Notes under the pieces: model-generated
The model's database searches: none
Seen by the model: the letters and a program-made list of their open reading frames with translations, nothing else
Told to the model about the DNA's origin: nothing
Shown here: positions 33,455 through 42,195 of the stretch, piece after piece
Layout: each line of letters starts with the position of its first letter
Numbering within the stretch: position 1 is the stretch's first letter
Translations under genes and position numbers: made by a program
Assembly: GCA_905233275.1 (NCBI GenBank)
Contig: CAJODR010000009.1
Location: 86,011 to 150,010 of the forward strand
Length of the DNA stretch: 64,000 nucleotides
Direction: 5' to 3'
Source: an uncultured Bacteroidales bacterium
Lineage (GTDB): Bacteria > Bacteroidota > Bacteroidia > Bacteroidales > UBA932

Positions 33455-33490
33455 GAAATGCCATGCTGGTAAAGATTTACCAAGCATTTC
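33455..33490. repeat. Hairpin at the right island boundary
   Basis: GAAATGC (33455-33461) pairs with GCATTTC (33484-33490), enclosing TGGTAAA/TTTACCA (33467-33473/33476-33482). It ends on the first base of the right direct repeat. Confidence 0.5.
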
Positions 33491-33570
33491 AAAAGATTTG
33501 CGAAGGTCACGTAGATTGGTTAAATTTGTAGAATAGAAAACAAACTGTATCAAAAATGCCTGATTTCAAA
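33490..33570. repeat. Right copy of the 80-bp direct repeat
   Basis: Pairs with 27454-27533. It includes the active-looking fumarase promoter and codons 1-5 of fumarase. Confidence 0.85.
33497..33528 (+). promoter_or_regulatory. Promoter of the fumarase gene
   Basis: TTTG at 33497-33500, 20-bp spacer, TAAATTTG at 33521-33528; the ATG follows 27 bp later. It lies entirely inside the right repeat. Confidence 0.7.
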
Positions 33571-35172
33571 TACGCACCGATGTTCCAGACCGGTCCTGAT
33601 ACGACCGAGTATTATCTTTTGTCAAAAGAGGGTGTCTCAGTAAGCACATTTGAAGGTCACGAGATGCTGAAAGTCACGCCGGAAGCCCTTACGCTGCTTT
33701 CCAGGGCTGCATTCAGGGACGTTAACTTCCTCCTGCGCCGCGAGCACAACGAGCAGGTCGCTAAGATTCTCTCCGATCCGGAGGCTTCGGACAATGACAA
33801 GTATGTCGCGCTGATGTTTCTCCGCAACGCCGAAGTGGCTGCGAAGGGCAAGTTGCCGTTCTGCCAGGACACCGGCACCGCCATTATCCATGGAGAAAAG
33901 GGACAGCAGGTCTGGACAGGATTCGACGACAAGGAGGCTCTGTCGCGCGGCGTATTCGAGACTTATACCACGGAGAATCTCCGCTACAGCCAGAATGCGC
34001 CCTTGACGATGTACAAGGAGATCAACACCAAGTGCAATCTCCCCGCGCAGATCGACATCGATGCTGAGGAGGGGATGGAATATAAGTTCCTATGCGTAGT
34101 CAAGGGCGGCGGATCGGCCAATAAGAGTTACCTCTATCAAATGACCAAGGCGGTGCTCAATCCCGACACGCTGGTGCCATTCCTCGTAGAGAAGATGAAG
34201 ACTCTCGGCACAGCGGCCTGCCCTCCGTATCATATCTCATTCGTCATCGGCGGTACTTCAGCGGAGAAAAACCTTCTCACCGTCAAGCTCGCTTCTACAC
34301 ATTATTATGATAATCTCCCGACGACGGGCGATGAGACCGGACGTGCATTCCGCGATGTGGAGCTTGAGGAGAAAGTGTACGAGGAGGCTTGCAAAATCGG
34401 CCTTGGAGCGCAGTTCGGAGGCAAATACTTCGCCCACGACATTCGCATCATCCGCCTTCCGAGGCACGGTGCGAGTTGCCCTATCGGACTTGGAGTCAGT
34501 TGCTCCGCAGACCGCAACATCAAAGCCAAGATCGACCGCAACGGTATCTGGATTGAAAAGCTTGACGACAATCCCGCACGCCTCATTCCCGAGGCTCTCC
34601 GCCAGCCCGGAGAGGCCGGTGGCGTCAAGATTGACATCGACCGTCCGATGCCGGAGATTCTCGCGGAGCTGACCAAGTATCCGGTCTCCACGCGTCTCAG
34701 CCTCAGCGGCACCATCATTGTCGCCCGCGACATCGCTCACGCCCGCCTTAAGGAAAGGGTTGACGCAGGCGAGGATCTTCCTGCCTATTTCAAGGACCAT
34801 CCTGTATTCTATGCCGGCCCTGCGAAGACTCCGGAAGGAATGCCCTGCGGCTCCATGGGACCGACCACGGCCCAGCGCATGGATCCGTACGTGGATCTCT
34901 TCCAGTCAAAGGGCGGCAGCATGGTCATGATTGCCAAAGGAAACCGCACCCAGCAGGTCACCGATGCGTGCAAAAAGCACGGCGGATTTTATCTGGGCTC
35001 GATCGGCGGTCCCGCAGCAGTCCTTTCTTCGGACTCCATCAAGTCGATAGAGTGCGTAGAATACCCGGACCTCGGGATGGAAGCCATCTGGAAGATCCGG
35101 GTAGAAGATTTTCCTGCTTTTATCCTCGTTGACGACAAGGGCAACGATTTCTTCAAGCAGCTCGGACTGTAG
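33556..35172 (+). CDS. Class I (iron-sulfur) fumarate hydratase
   Basis: Reversible hydration of fumarate to malate; in fermenting Bacteroidales it mainly runs from malate to fumarate for succinate production. The 538 residues combine the N-terminal fumarase domain ([47 protein letters not shown], supplying cluster Cys residues) and the C-terminal Fumerase_C domain ([42 protein letters not shown]). ATG at 33556 gives [10 protein letters not shown]. Its promoter and first codons are duplicated 6 kb upstream, at the other end of an inserted island. Confidence 0.96.
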   Translation: MPDFKYAPMFQTGPDTTEYYLLSKEGVSVSTFEGHEMLKVTPEALTLLSRAAFRDVNFLLRREHNEQVAKILSDPEASDNDKYVALMFLRNAEVAAKGKLPFCQDTGTAIIHGEKGQQVWTGFDDKEALSRGVFETYTTENLRYSQNAPLTMYKEINTKCNLPAQIDIDAEEGMEYKFLCVVKGGGSANKSYLYQMTKAVLNPDTLVPFLVEKMKTLGTAACPPYHISFVIGGTSAEKNLLTVKLASTHYYDNLPTTGDETGRAFRDVELEEKVYEEACKIGLGAQFGGKYFAHDIRIIRLPRHGASCPIGLGVSCSADRNIKAKIDRNGIWIEKLDDNPARLIPEALRQPGEAGGVKIDIDRPMPEILAELTKYPVSTRLSLSGTIIVARDIAHARLKERVDAGEDLPAYFKDHPVFYAGPAKTPEGMPCGSMGPTTAQRMDPYVDLFQSKGGSMVMIAKGNRTQQVTDACKKHGGFYLGSIGGPAAVLSSDSIKSIECVEYPDLGMEAIWKIRVEDFPAFILVDDKGNDFFKQLGL

Positions 35173-35177
35173 GGATT

Positions 35178-36314
35178 CTATTTCCCCAATAGCAGTTTGA
35201 TAATCTTTTGGGCGACCTCGTCGTTGCCCTGGATTCCCATGAAATCCTGGGAATGGGGGCCGTACGCAAAGATCGGAACGGGTGATGGGGTGTGCCAGTC
35301 ACTGACGAAAAGACCATTCACATTGCCTTTTGCGGGATCACCGCCCGTAAGGGTGGCACCGCCTGTCTCATGGTCTGCCGAGATGATGACGAGAGTCTCG
35401 CCGTCTTCGTCGGCAAAGCGGATGGCCTCTTCGATAGCCTGGTCGAAATCAAGCATTTCGAGTACCATTGAGTCATAGACATTGGCGTGGGAAGCCTTGT
35501 CGATGCGGGCTCCTTCGATCATGATGAAAAAGCCTTTGCGGCGTGCGCAACGCTCCTTCAGGAAACGGAGGGCATAGCGGGTCGTCGTCGGGAGGTAATC
35601 AGTGCGACCATCCTTGATATAACCGCTCTGGACTGCCGTAGGAAGATATCCGAGGCGTTCCGCGCTGGCTGCAACGGGATCGTTAAGGTCCTTTACGACA
35701 GTGAAATTCTCCATGATCGCGGCCCTGGTTTCAGCGCTCTGTGCAGCGAATTGCTCCTGGCTGCCGGCGCTCCAGAACGTGAGCTTGCTGGAGGGAAGGT
35801 CACCCCAGATTTCTGCGGTCATACCGCGGTTTTTCTGATGGGCGAAGAATGATGCCGGCGTGGCTCCGTTAAGATCGTCGGTGGACAGGACGCCGGAGAT
35901 GATGCCCTTTTCAGAAACGATTTCGGGAATGTTGGGAGCGGGATTGCCGTCAGCGTCAAGTCCTACAGTGTAATTCTTGGTCTTGATACCGCAGGCGTAG
36001 GCGGTGCCGGAGGCTGCTGAATCTGTCGTGAAATCGTCGGCAGACTGGGTGGTGACCCATCCCCAGGCCTTGAGGTTGGTAACGGTCAGCTTGCCGCCGT
36101 TGGCGTAATAACCGGAAGCGATCTGGCCGAGGCCGGTGCCGTCGCCGATCATCAGGATAATGTTCTTGGGGGCCTTCTTGGATCCGTCGCTACGGAATGT
36201 CGGCTGGTAGGTTTCATGCTGGGGAGCATTCTCGATTTCGCCCTTCACTATCTTCTGGGCGAATGAGGACGTGCAGATGAGCACGGCCGCTGCGGTGACA
36301 AGGATTCTTTTCAT
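35178..36314 (-). CDS. Alkaline phosphatase (periplasmic)
   Basis: Signal peptide ending near SSFAQ. The 378-residue enzyme has MIGDGTGLGQ with metal ligand Asp58, the nucleophile Ser99 in TTDSAASGTAYACG, the late metal motif SADHETGGATLTGGD and DWHTPSPVPIFAYGP. It removes phosphate from organic monoesters outside the cytoplasm. It starts 4 bp after the acyl-CoA dehydrogenase stop, so it is probably the last gene of the etfB-etfA-acd transcript, although a functional link is not obvious. It converges with fumarase with 5 bp between stops. Confidence 0.94.
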   Translation of the reverse strand: MKRILVTAAAVLICTSSFAQKIVKGEIENAPQHETYQPTFRSDGSKKAPKNIILMIGDGTGLGQIASGYYANGGKLTVTNLKAWGWVTTQSADDFTTDSAASGTAYACGIKTKNYTVGLDADGNPAPNIPEIVSEKGIISGVLSTDDLNGATPASFFAHQKNRGMTAEIWGDLPSSKLTFWSAGSQEQFAAQSAETRAAIMENFTVVKDLNDPVAASAERLGYLPTAVQSGYIKDGRTDYLPTTTRYALRFLKERCARRKGFFIMIEGARIDKASHANVYDSMVLEMLDFDQAIEEAIRFADEDGETLVIISADHETGGATLTGGDPAKGNVNGLFVSDWHTPSPVPIFAYGPHSQDFMGIQGNDEVAQKIIKLLLGK

Positions 36315-36318
36315 ATAA

Positions 36319-38040
36319 TTATTCTTCGGGAGTTACTGCACGGAAGGAAGGGAGGTCCTCGGCCTTGAAGGCGAGGACGTATGCGCTCTTGCCGGCGACA
36401 TTCTCTTCGGCCATCCTGGTGTAGACCTCTGCGCTCTTGCCGAAAAGCTCAGGAGCCTTGCTGGCGTCGCGGAGGAGAAGGAGGGACATGATGATCTCGC
36501 CTGTCATGTCGTAGAGACGGCGGGCGAGGAAATCCTGCATCTCCTGGTTGCCGGCGGCCTTGACATATTCGACGCTCTCGTCGTAGAGGTCGGCCATCTT
36601 TGCCACGCGGGCTTTGAGGCCTTCGTACTGGGGAGCTACTGCATCCTCAAGCATTTCGCGGATGATTGCGGAATAGGTACCGTTGGTGATATAACGCACT
36701 GCGGCGACGACCTGAAGCTGGGTGGTGCCTTCGTAGATGGAGAATATGCGGGCGTCGCGGAGGAGCCTCTGGCACTTGTATTCCATGATGAATCCGCTGC
36801 CGCCGTGGACGGAAATGCCGTCGTAGGCATTCTGGTTGGCATATTCAGAAGTCATGCCCTTGCAGATCGGGGTGAAGGCGTCGGCGAGACGGGTGTATTT
36901 CTTCATCTCCTGCCTTTCTTCGGCTGTGAGCGGACGCTCGCGCTGAATGTCTTCGAGGCACTTGTAAATATCCACGTGCGCTGCGGTATGGTAGAGGAGG
37001 GTGCGGCCTGCGTCGAGTTTGGCTTTCATCCTCGAGAGCATGTCGTATACTCCGGGGAAGTGCTCGATGGTCTTGCCGAACTGGGCGCGCTCGGAGGCGT
37101 AACGGACAGCCTCGTTGTAGGCTTCCTGGCTGAGTCCGGAGCTCTGGGCACCGATGCCGAGACGGGCGGCGTTCATCAAGGCCATGACGGCCTTGATGAG
37201 GCCGAGACGGCGTTCGCCGCAGAGTTCTGCCTTGGCATTCTTGTATGTGAGCTCGCAGGTAGGGGAGCCGTGGATACCGAGCTTGTGCTCGATGTGGCGC
37301 ACGTTGACTCCGCCCTGGCGCTTGTCATAGATGAACATTGAGAGGCCGCGGCCGTCCTTGGAGCCTTCCTCACTACGTGCGAGAACGAGATGGATGTCGC
37401 TGTCGCCGTTGGTGATGAATCGTTTGACGCCGTTGAGGAGCCAGCAGCCGTCCTTTTCGCTCCAGGTGGCCTTGAGCATCACCCTCTGGAGGTCGGAACC
37501 GGCGTCGGGCTCGGTGAGGTCCATGGACATGGTCTCGCCCGCGCAGATGCGGGGAAGAAACCTCATCCTCTGGTCCTCGTCACCGAATTCGTAAAGGGTA
37601 TCGGCGCAGCTCTGGAGGCTCCAGATATTCTGCAGGGATGCATCAGCAGCCGAAACCAGCTCTGAACACATGCTGAAGACGAGGTTGGGGAGATTGAGTC
37701 CGCCGTAACGACGGGCCAGCGAGACACCGCAGAGACCTGCCTTGCGGAGGGCGTCCATGTTTTCGACGGTCTTGGAGGCATATTTCATACGTCCGTTCTC
37801 GAGGTGCGGGCCTTCGAGGTCCACGTCCTCGGAATTGGGGGCGATGATGTTGGCTGCGATGTCGCCCAGGATTTCAAGCAGACGCTTGTAATTCTCGATG
37901 CAGTCCTCGTAGTCTACGGGGGCATCGGCATATTTTTCCTTGTCAGCGAAATTGCGCTCTTTGAGCTCCACGATGCGGTGCATCAGGGGATGATCGAGGT
38001 GGAATGCAATCTCGGGATGGTCGGTATAGTAGTTTGCCAT
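36319..38040 (-). CDS. Acyl-CoA dehydrogenase
   Basis: FAD enzyme introducing or, by reversal, reducing the alpha-beta double bond of acyl-CoA, with ETF as partner. At 573 residues it is the long form, with an N-terminal extension and about 130 extra C-terminal residues. Motifs are MSMDLTEPDAGSDLQ, NGVKRFITNG, ARLGIGAQSSGLSQEAYNEAV, YASERAQFGKTI, HGGSGFIMEY and IYEGTTQLQ with the likely catalytic Glu. EtfA and EtfB genes immediately precede it. The acyl chain length is unknown; with the Ptb-like gene at 3.3 kb, butyryl-CoA metabolism is possible. Confidence 0.94.
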   Translation of the reverse strand: MANYYTDHPEIAFHLDHPLMHRIVELKERNFADKEKYADAPVDYEDCIENYKRLLEILGDIAANIIAPNSEDVDLEGPHLENGRMKYASKTVENMDALRKAGLCGVSLARRYGGLNLPNLVFSMCSELVSAADASLQNIWSLQSCADTLYEFGDEDQRMRFLPRICAGETMSMDLTEPDAGSDLQRVMLKATWSEKDGCWLLNGVKRFITNGDSDIHLVLARSEEGSKDGRGLSMFIYDKRQGGVNVRHIEHKLGIHGSPTCELTYKNAKAELCGERRLGLIKAVMALMNAARLGIGAQSSGLSQEAYNEAVRYASERAQFGKTIEHFPGVYDMLSRMKAKLDAGRTLLYHTAAHVDIYKCLEDIQRERPLTAEERQEMKKYTRLADAFTPICKGMTSEYANQNAYDGISVHGGSGFIMEYKCQRLLRDARIFSIYEGTTQLQVVAAVRYITNGTYSAIIREMLEDAVAPQYEGLKARVAKMADLYDESVEYVKAAGNQEMQDFLARRLYDMTGEIIMSLLLLRDASKAPELFGKSAEVYTRMAEENVAGKSAYVLAFKAEDLPSFRAVTPEE

Positions 38041-38049
38041 AGTCTTCTG

Positions 38050-39072
38050 TTATTTGCTGTTCTGCTTGTAGTACTTGATGAGCTTGGGGATCACCTCTTC
38101 CACGGTGCCTACGATGACGTAGTCGGCAATGGTGTTGATCGGAGCGTCGGGATCGGAGTTGATGGAAATGATGATCGAACTGTCCTGCATGCCGGCGATG
38201 TGCTGGATCTGGCCGGAGATGCCGCAGGCGATGTACACCTTGGGATGCACGGTGACACCGGTCTGGCCGATCTGGCGGTCATGATCGCAGAATCCTGCGT
38301 CTACTGCTGCGCGGCTGGCGCCAACCTCGGCATGAAGGACCTTTGCAAGGTCGAACAGCATGTCGAATCCTTCCTTGGAGCCCATTCCGTAGCCGCCGGA
38401 GACGACTATCGATGCGCCTTTGAGATTGTGCCTGGCGGCTTCGACGTGGTGGTCAAGAACCTTGACGACGTAGCTCTCGGGGCTTACATACTTGCTGACC
38501 TCGGGATAGACTGTCTCACCCTTGTAGGGACCGTCGCAGAGGGCTTTCTGCATGACGCCACTGCGGACCGTCGCCATCTGCGGACGATGGTCGGGGTTGA
38601 CGATGGTGGCAACAATGTTGCCGCCGAATGCGGGACGGATCTGATAGAGGAGGTTTTCGTATTCCTTGCCCGTCTTGACATCGGTGAAGGGACCGATTTC
38701 GAGCGAGGTGCAGTCTGCGGTAAGACCGCTGGTCAGCGAAGATGAGACCCTCGGGCCGAGGTCGCGGCCGATGACGGTAGCGCCCATGAGGCAGATCTGG
38801 GGCTTCTCTTCCTTGAACAGGTTTACAAGAATGTCAGTGTGGGGAGCGGAGGTGTAAGGGAAAAGGTCTTTGCCGTCAAAGACGAACAGTTTGTCGACCC
38901 CGTAAGGGAGAATCTGGTCTTCGACCTTGCCCTTGATACCGGTACCGGCTACCACTGCGTGGAGTTCTACTCCTAAAGTATTGGCGAGTTTGCGCCCTTT
39001 GGTGAGGAGTTCCTGGGAGACTTCGGCAACGGTAGTGCCTTCGATCTCGCAATATACGAATACGTTGTTCAT
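38050..39072 (-). CDS. etfA: Electron transfer flavoprotein alpha subunit
   Basis: Carries the FAD-binding C-terminal domain of ETF: IVVSGGYGMGSKEGFDML, VGASRAAVDAGF, QIGQTGVTVHPKVYIACGISGQIQH and SINSDPDAPI. The N-terminal half is the ETF alpha/beta fold starting MNNVFVYCEIEG. At 340 residues it is typical. It accepts electrons from the downstream acyl-CoA dehydrogenase or donates to it in a bifurcating complex; the two cannot be told apart here. Gaps to etfB and acd are 4 and 9 bp. Confidence 0.96.
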   Translation of the reverse strand: MNNVFVYCEIEGTTVAEVSQELLTKGRKLANTLGVELHAVVAGTGIKGKVEDQILPYGVDKLFVFDGKDLFPYTSAPHTDILVNLFKEEKPQICLMGATVIGRDLGPRVSSSLTSGLTADCTSLEIGPFTDVKTGKEYENLLYQIRPAFGGNIVATIVNPDHRPQMATVRSGVMQKALCDGPYKGETVYPEVSKYVSPESYVVKVLDHHVEAARHNLKGASIVVSGGYGMGSKEGFDMLFDLAKVLHAEVGASRAAVDAGFCDHDRQIGQTGVTVHPKVYIACGISGQIQHIAGMQDSSIIISINSDPDAPINTIADYVIVGTVEEVIPKLIKYYKQNSK

Positions 39073-39076
39073 TGTG

Positions 39077-39946
39077 CTAGCCGATTAATTTTTCACTCAG
39101 AAGTTCTTTGACAAGGCTCTCGATGTCAGCGTCCGAGGAGCTGAGAGTCTTGGATTCCTTGGCCTGGAAGACGATGTTCTGGACCGTCTTGACCTTGGTG
39201 GGGGAGCCGGCGAGGCCGCACTGGTCGGGATCGCCATTGACATCTGCAACCGACCATTGGGTGAGGTTGAGATAAGGCCTCTCCTCGTAAAGGGCAGCCC
39301 TGGGATCTCCCTCGACCTGCTCTGAAGGACATTTGGCATATTTGTATTTCATCACGAGCTTGGCGTTCTCGGGACGGCAGGGCGCCGCGCTTCCGTTGAC
39401 TGTGATGACGAGGGGGAGGGGAGCCTCGACGGTCTCGATGCCGCCGTCGATATGGCGTTCGATGGTGGCTTTGCCGCCTTCGACCTTGAGTATCTTTTCA
39501 GCGTACGTGACCTGGTTGAGTCCAAGTTTCTGGGCCACCTGGGGACCGACCTGGGCGGTGTCGCCGTCGATGGCCTGGCGGCCTCCGATTACGATGTCCA
39601 CTTTGCCGATCTTGCGGATAGCGGTAGCAAGGGCGTATGATGTAGCGAGGGTGTCAGCTCCTGCGAACAGTCTGTCAGTCAACAGGTAACCGCCGTCGGC
39701 GCCTCTGTAGAGGCCCTGACGTATAATTTCTCCTGCACGGGGAGGGCCCATGGTGAGGACCTCGACGGTCGAACCGGGATTCTCCTCCTTGAGGCGGAGG
39801 GCCTGCTCCAATGCATTCAAATCATCGGGATTGAAAATCGCAGGAAGGGCGGCGCGGTTGACGGTCCCTTCCGGGGTCATCGCATCCTTGCCCACATTGC
39901 GGGTGTCCGGCACTTGTTTGGCCAGAACGACAATTTTAAGAGTCAT
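39077..39946 (-). CDS. etfB: Electron transfer flavoprotein beta subunit
   Basis: The 289-residue protein has the ETF beta fold: MTLKIVVLAKQVPDT, NPDDLNALEQALRLKE, VEVLTMGPP, LTDRLFAGADTLATSYALA and the conserved IDGDTAQVGPQVAQKLG signature. It is first of the etfB-etfA-acd-phosphatase operon and has a strong consensus promoter with an AT-rich tandem repeat in the leader. Confidence 0.96.
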   Translation of the reverse strand: MTLKIVVLAKQVPDTRNVGKDAMTPEGTVNRAALPAIFNPDDLNALEQALRLKEENPGSTVEVLTMGPPRAGEIIRQGLYRGADGGYLLTDRLFAGADTLATSYALATAIRKIGKVDIVIGGRQAIDGDTAQVGPQVAQKLGLNQVTYAEKILKVEGGKATIERHIDGGIETVEAPLPLVITVNGSAAPCRPENAKLVMKYKYAKCPSEQVEGDPRAALYEERPYLNLTQWSVADVNGDPDQCGLAGSPTKVKTVQNIVFQAKESKTLSSSDADIESLVKELLSEKLIG

Positions 39947-39973
39947 ATTATAATGTAAGGTTTAGATTCATTC

Positions 39974-40003
39974 TATATAATAATTCTTTATATAATAATT
40001 CTT
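39974..40003. repeat. 15-bp perfect tandem duplication in the etfB leader
   Basis: TATATAATAATTCTT occurs at 39974-39988 and again directly at 39989-40003. It lies at and just after the predicted transcription start of the reverse-strand etf operon. Confidence 0.8.
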
Positions 40004-40004
40004 A

Positions 40005-40034
40005 CAAAGATACTCGATTTTCCGGAAATAGCAA
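40005..40034 (-). promoter_or_regulatory. Promoter of the etfB operon
   Basis: Reverse strand TTG (40034-40032), 19-bp spacer, TATCTTTG (40012-40005). The -33 box overlaps the T-run of the upstream aldolase terminator. Confidence 0.75.
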
Positions 40035-40064
40035 AACGGCAGTCCGGATTCCACCGGGCTGCCG
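40032..40064 (-). terminator. Rho-independent terminator of the aldolase gene
   Basis: CGGCAG-T-CCGG (40037-40047) pairs with CCGG-G-CTGCCG (40054-40064), loop ATTCCA; on the reverse strand TTTTGC follows. Confidence 0.75.
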
Positions 40065-40093
40065 CTTCAAAAAAATGCCTGACAGAACGCCTC

Positions 40094-41095
40094 TTATTCG
40101 GCTTTGCCGTTGGAACCGAGGACGTTGATGATCTTGTGCATGTAGAGTTTCTTCATCTCGTCGCGTGCAGGGCCGAGGTACTTGCGAGGGTCAAATTCGC
40201 CGGGCTTGTCGTGGAAGACCTTGCGGACGGCGGCAGTCATCGCGAGACGGCTGTCGGAGTCGATGTTGATCTTGCAGACAGCGCTGCGGGATGCTTCGCG
40301 GAGCTGTTCTTCAGGAATGCCAACGGCGTCGGGAAGATTTCCGCCGAATTCGTTGATGATGTCGACATATTCCTGAGGTACGGAGGATGATCCGTGGAGG
40401 ACGATAGGGAAGCCGGGGAGCTTCTTCTCAATCTCGTGGAGGACGTCGAATGCGAGCGGCGGGGGAACGAGACGGCCGGTCTTGGGATCGCGGGTGCACT
40501 GCTCGGGTTTGAATTTGTAAGCGCCGTGGCTGGTGCCGACGGAGATTGCGAGGGAGTCGCAGCCGGTACGGGTGGAGAAGTCGATCACTTCCTCGGGACG
40601 GGTGTAGTGGGACTCTTCGGCGGAAACTTCGTCCTCAACGCCTGCGAGAACGCCGAGTTCGGCCTCGACGGTCACGTCGTACTGGTGAGCGTAGTCGGCG
40701 ACTTTCTTGGAGAGGGCGATATTCTCTTCGTAAGGGAGAGAAGATGCGTCGATCATCACAGAGGAGAAGCCCATGTCAACGCAGCTCTTGCAGAGCTCGA
40801 AGCTGTCACCGTGATCGAGGTGGAGGCAGATCTGGGGATGCTCCCAGCCGAGTTCTTTTGCGTATTCCACGGCGCCTTCCGCCATGTAGCGGAGGAGGGT
40901 CTGGTTGGCGTAGTTGCGTGCGCCTTTGGAGACCTGGAGGATGACCGGGGATTTGGTCTCGGCAGCGGCCTGGATGATGGCCTGGAGCTGTTCCATGTTG
41001 TTGAAGTTGAAGGCGGGAATGGCATAGCCGCCGGCTACTGCCTTTGCGAACATTTCGCGGGTGTTGACAAGCCCGAGTTGTTTGTAGGATACCAT
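40094..41095 (-). CDS. Class II fructose-1,6-bisphosphate aldolase
   Basis: Zinc-dependent cleavage of fructose 1,6-bisphosphate in glycolysis and the reverse in gluconeogenesis. The 333 residues begin MVSYKQLGLVNTREMF and contain AIPAFNFNNMEQLQAII, ICLHLDHGDSFELCK with zinc His and catalytic Asp, SVMIDASSLPYEENI, EAELGVLAGVEDEV, ISVGTSHGAYKF and VLHGSSSVPQEYVDIIN. This start is chosen because upstream codons lie across the promoter region. It is a single-gene unit with its own promoter and terminator. Confidence 0.95.
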   Translation of the reverse strand: MVSYKQLGLVNTREMFAKAVAGGYAIPAFNFNNMEQLQAIIQAAAETKSPVILQVSKGARNYANQTLLRYMAEGAVEYAKELGWEHPQICLHLDHGDSFELCKSCVDMGFSSVMIDASSLPYEENIALSKKVADYAHQYDVTVEAELGVLAGVEDEVSAEESHYTRPEEVIDFSTRTGCDSLAISVGTSHGAYKFKPEQCTRDPKTGRLVPPPLAFDVLHEIEKKLPGFPIVLHGSSSVPQEYVDIINEFGGNLPDAVGIPEEQLREASRSAVCKINIDSDSRLAMTAAVRKVFHDKPGEFDPRKYLGPARDEMKKLYMHKIINVLGSNGKAE

Positions 41096-41134
41096 AATTG
41101 TATTAGGATTTAAATATAATTCCAATTGGCTGCA

Positions 41135-41142
41135 CAAAGTTA
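41135..41142 (-). promoter_or_regulatory. -7 box of the aldolase gene
   Basis: Reverse strand TAACTTTG, 39 bp before the ATG; no clear -33. Confidence 0.5.
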
Positions 41143-41145
41143 ATA

Positions 41146-41182
41146 AAAAAGATTAAAAAATCCACGTCATCGGACGCGGATT
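41146..41182 (-). terminator. Terminator of the ruvX-def-M23 operon
   Basis: AATCC-A-CGTC/GACG-C-GGATT stem (41159-41182), loop ATCG; reverse-strand T-rich tail. It overlaps the last codons of the M23 gene. Confidence 0.65.
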
Positions 41183-42195
41183 CTTTTGCCTACGCGGAGA
41201 GTTGTCCTCTCGGTGATGCCGCTGTTGAGACGGCAGATGGCCTTGACGGTCGTATGGTACTTCTTTGCAATGCTGCCGAGGGTGTCGCCGGAGCGGATCG
41301 TATGCCACTGCTGCTGAGCTGCTTCCTGCTTGCGCCTTTCCTCTTCTGCCTTGCGGCGGTCCTCCTCGTCACCGAGAATAATCGCCTCTTCGTCATCATC
41401 GCTCTGGACGTACTTCGAATTGGCGTCGAAGTACCGCTTGCGGAGCGTGAACATCCTGTGCCGGAGCGTACCCGTGCTGAAATCTATCAGTCTTTCAGGG
41501 TCGAATGCATATCCCTGGTAGCGCGTCTCAAAGTGGAGGTGGGGCCCTGTCGAACGACCTGTGGAGCCGCCCTTGCCGATGATCTGGCCGGCACTGACCC
41601 ATTGGCCCGGATTCACGAGCCTTTCCGAAAGATGGCCGTAGAGCGTTTCCAGCCCGTTTTCGTGACGAATGAGAACCATGTTTCCGTAGCCGCCATGGTA
41701 TTCGGACATACGGACCATGCCGTCGAATGCCGCATAGACCGGATCGCCGGTATGTAGCGGCAGGTCGGTGCCCTGGTGCCTCCGTCCGTGGCGGACTCCG
41801 TATCCGGAAGACCTGGACGTCTTGTTGGGACAGCAGTATTGCCCGAGCGAATCGACTACCCACAGGGTCCAGCTGTAAGGCAGGCTGTCAAGCGGGGTGC
41901 GATAGCAGTCGATGACCTTCTCGTTCATATTGTCGGAGAAGATAATGTTGCTCATGGCTGCTTCCTGTGACTTGATGTATTTCCAGGTGTAGTCGCCGTA
42001 GAGGACGACCTTGATGTCCGGATTGTCAGTGTCAATGGTGTCGGCGTCGCTCCTGAAGCGGCCTGAGGGCAGCGGACTCCTGGCATAATCATGCCGGGCA
42101 ATGCTGTCCCGCGCCGCATCCTGGGCGAATGCTCCTGCCGGAATCAGCAGGAGCACGATAAGGGGAATGATTATTCTGCTTTGCTTAAATGTCAT
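41167..42195 (-). CDS. M23 metallopeptidase with C-terminal LysM domain
   Basis: Exported cell-wall hydrolase. Signal peptide to about residue 24 (AGAFAQ). The M23 domain is complete: H140 and D144 in GRRHQGTDLPLHTGDPV, H188 in LYGHLSE, and H219/H221 in STGPHLHFETRY. A charged KAEEERRKQEAAQQQ linker leads to a LysM peptidoglycan-binding module (HTIRSGDTLGSIAKKYHTT to the end). The 342-residue start is the ATG overlapping the phosphohexomutase stop by one base; it is the last gene of the ruvX operon. Confidence 0.94.
   Translation of the reverse strand: MTFKQSRIIIPLIVLLLIPAGAFAQDAARDSIARHDYARSPLPSGRFRSDADTIDTDNPDIKVVLYGDYTWKYIKSQEAAMSNIIFSDNMNEKVIDCYRTPLDSLPYSWTLWVVDSLGQYCCPNKTSRSSGYGVRHGRRHQGTDLPLHTGDPVYAAFDGMVRMSEYHGGYGNMVLIRHENGLETLYGHLSERLVNPGQWVSAGQIIGKGGSTGRSTGPHLHFETRYQGYAFDPERLIDFSTGTLRHRMFTLRKRYFDANSKYVQSDDDEEAIILGDEEDRRKAEEERRKQEAAQQQWHTIRSGDTLGSIAKKYHTTVKAICRLNSGITERTTLRVGKRIRVR

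Larger units (their letters stand above)
27534..33489. mobile_element. Putative genomic island inserted at the fumarase 5' end
   Basis: The 5.96-kb segment lies between the two direct repeats, has lower GC than the flanks (mid-to-high forties by eye) and contains only a giant helicase fusion and a convergent Abi gene. The right repeat supplies fumarase with promoter, leader and start codon, so the target gene is kept intact. No integrase or transposase lies inside; mobilisation would need a protein in trans or the element has decayed. Between 27564 and 27719 I see only the likely helicase promoter region. Confidence 0.65.

Noticed and set aside
27454..33570. CRISPR array
   Set aside because: The repeat occurs only twice, 6 kb apart; no short regularly spaced repeats are present anywhere in the window.
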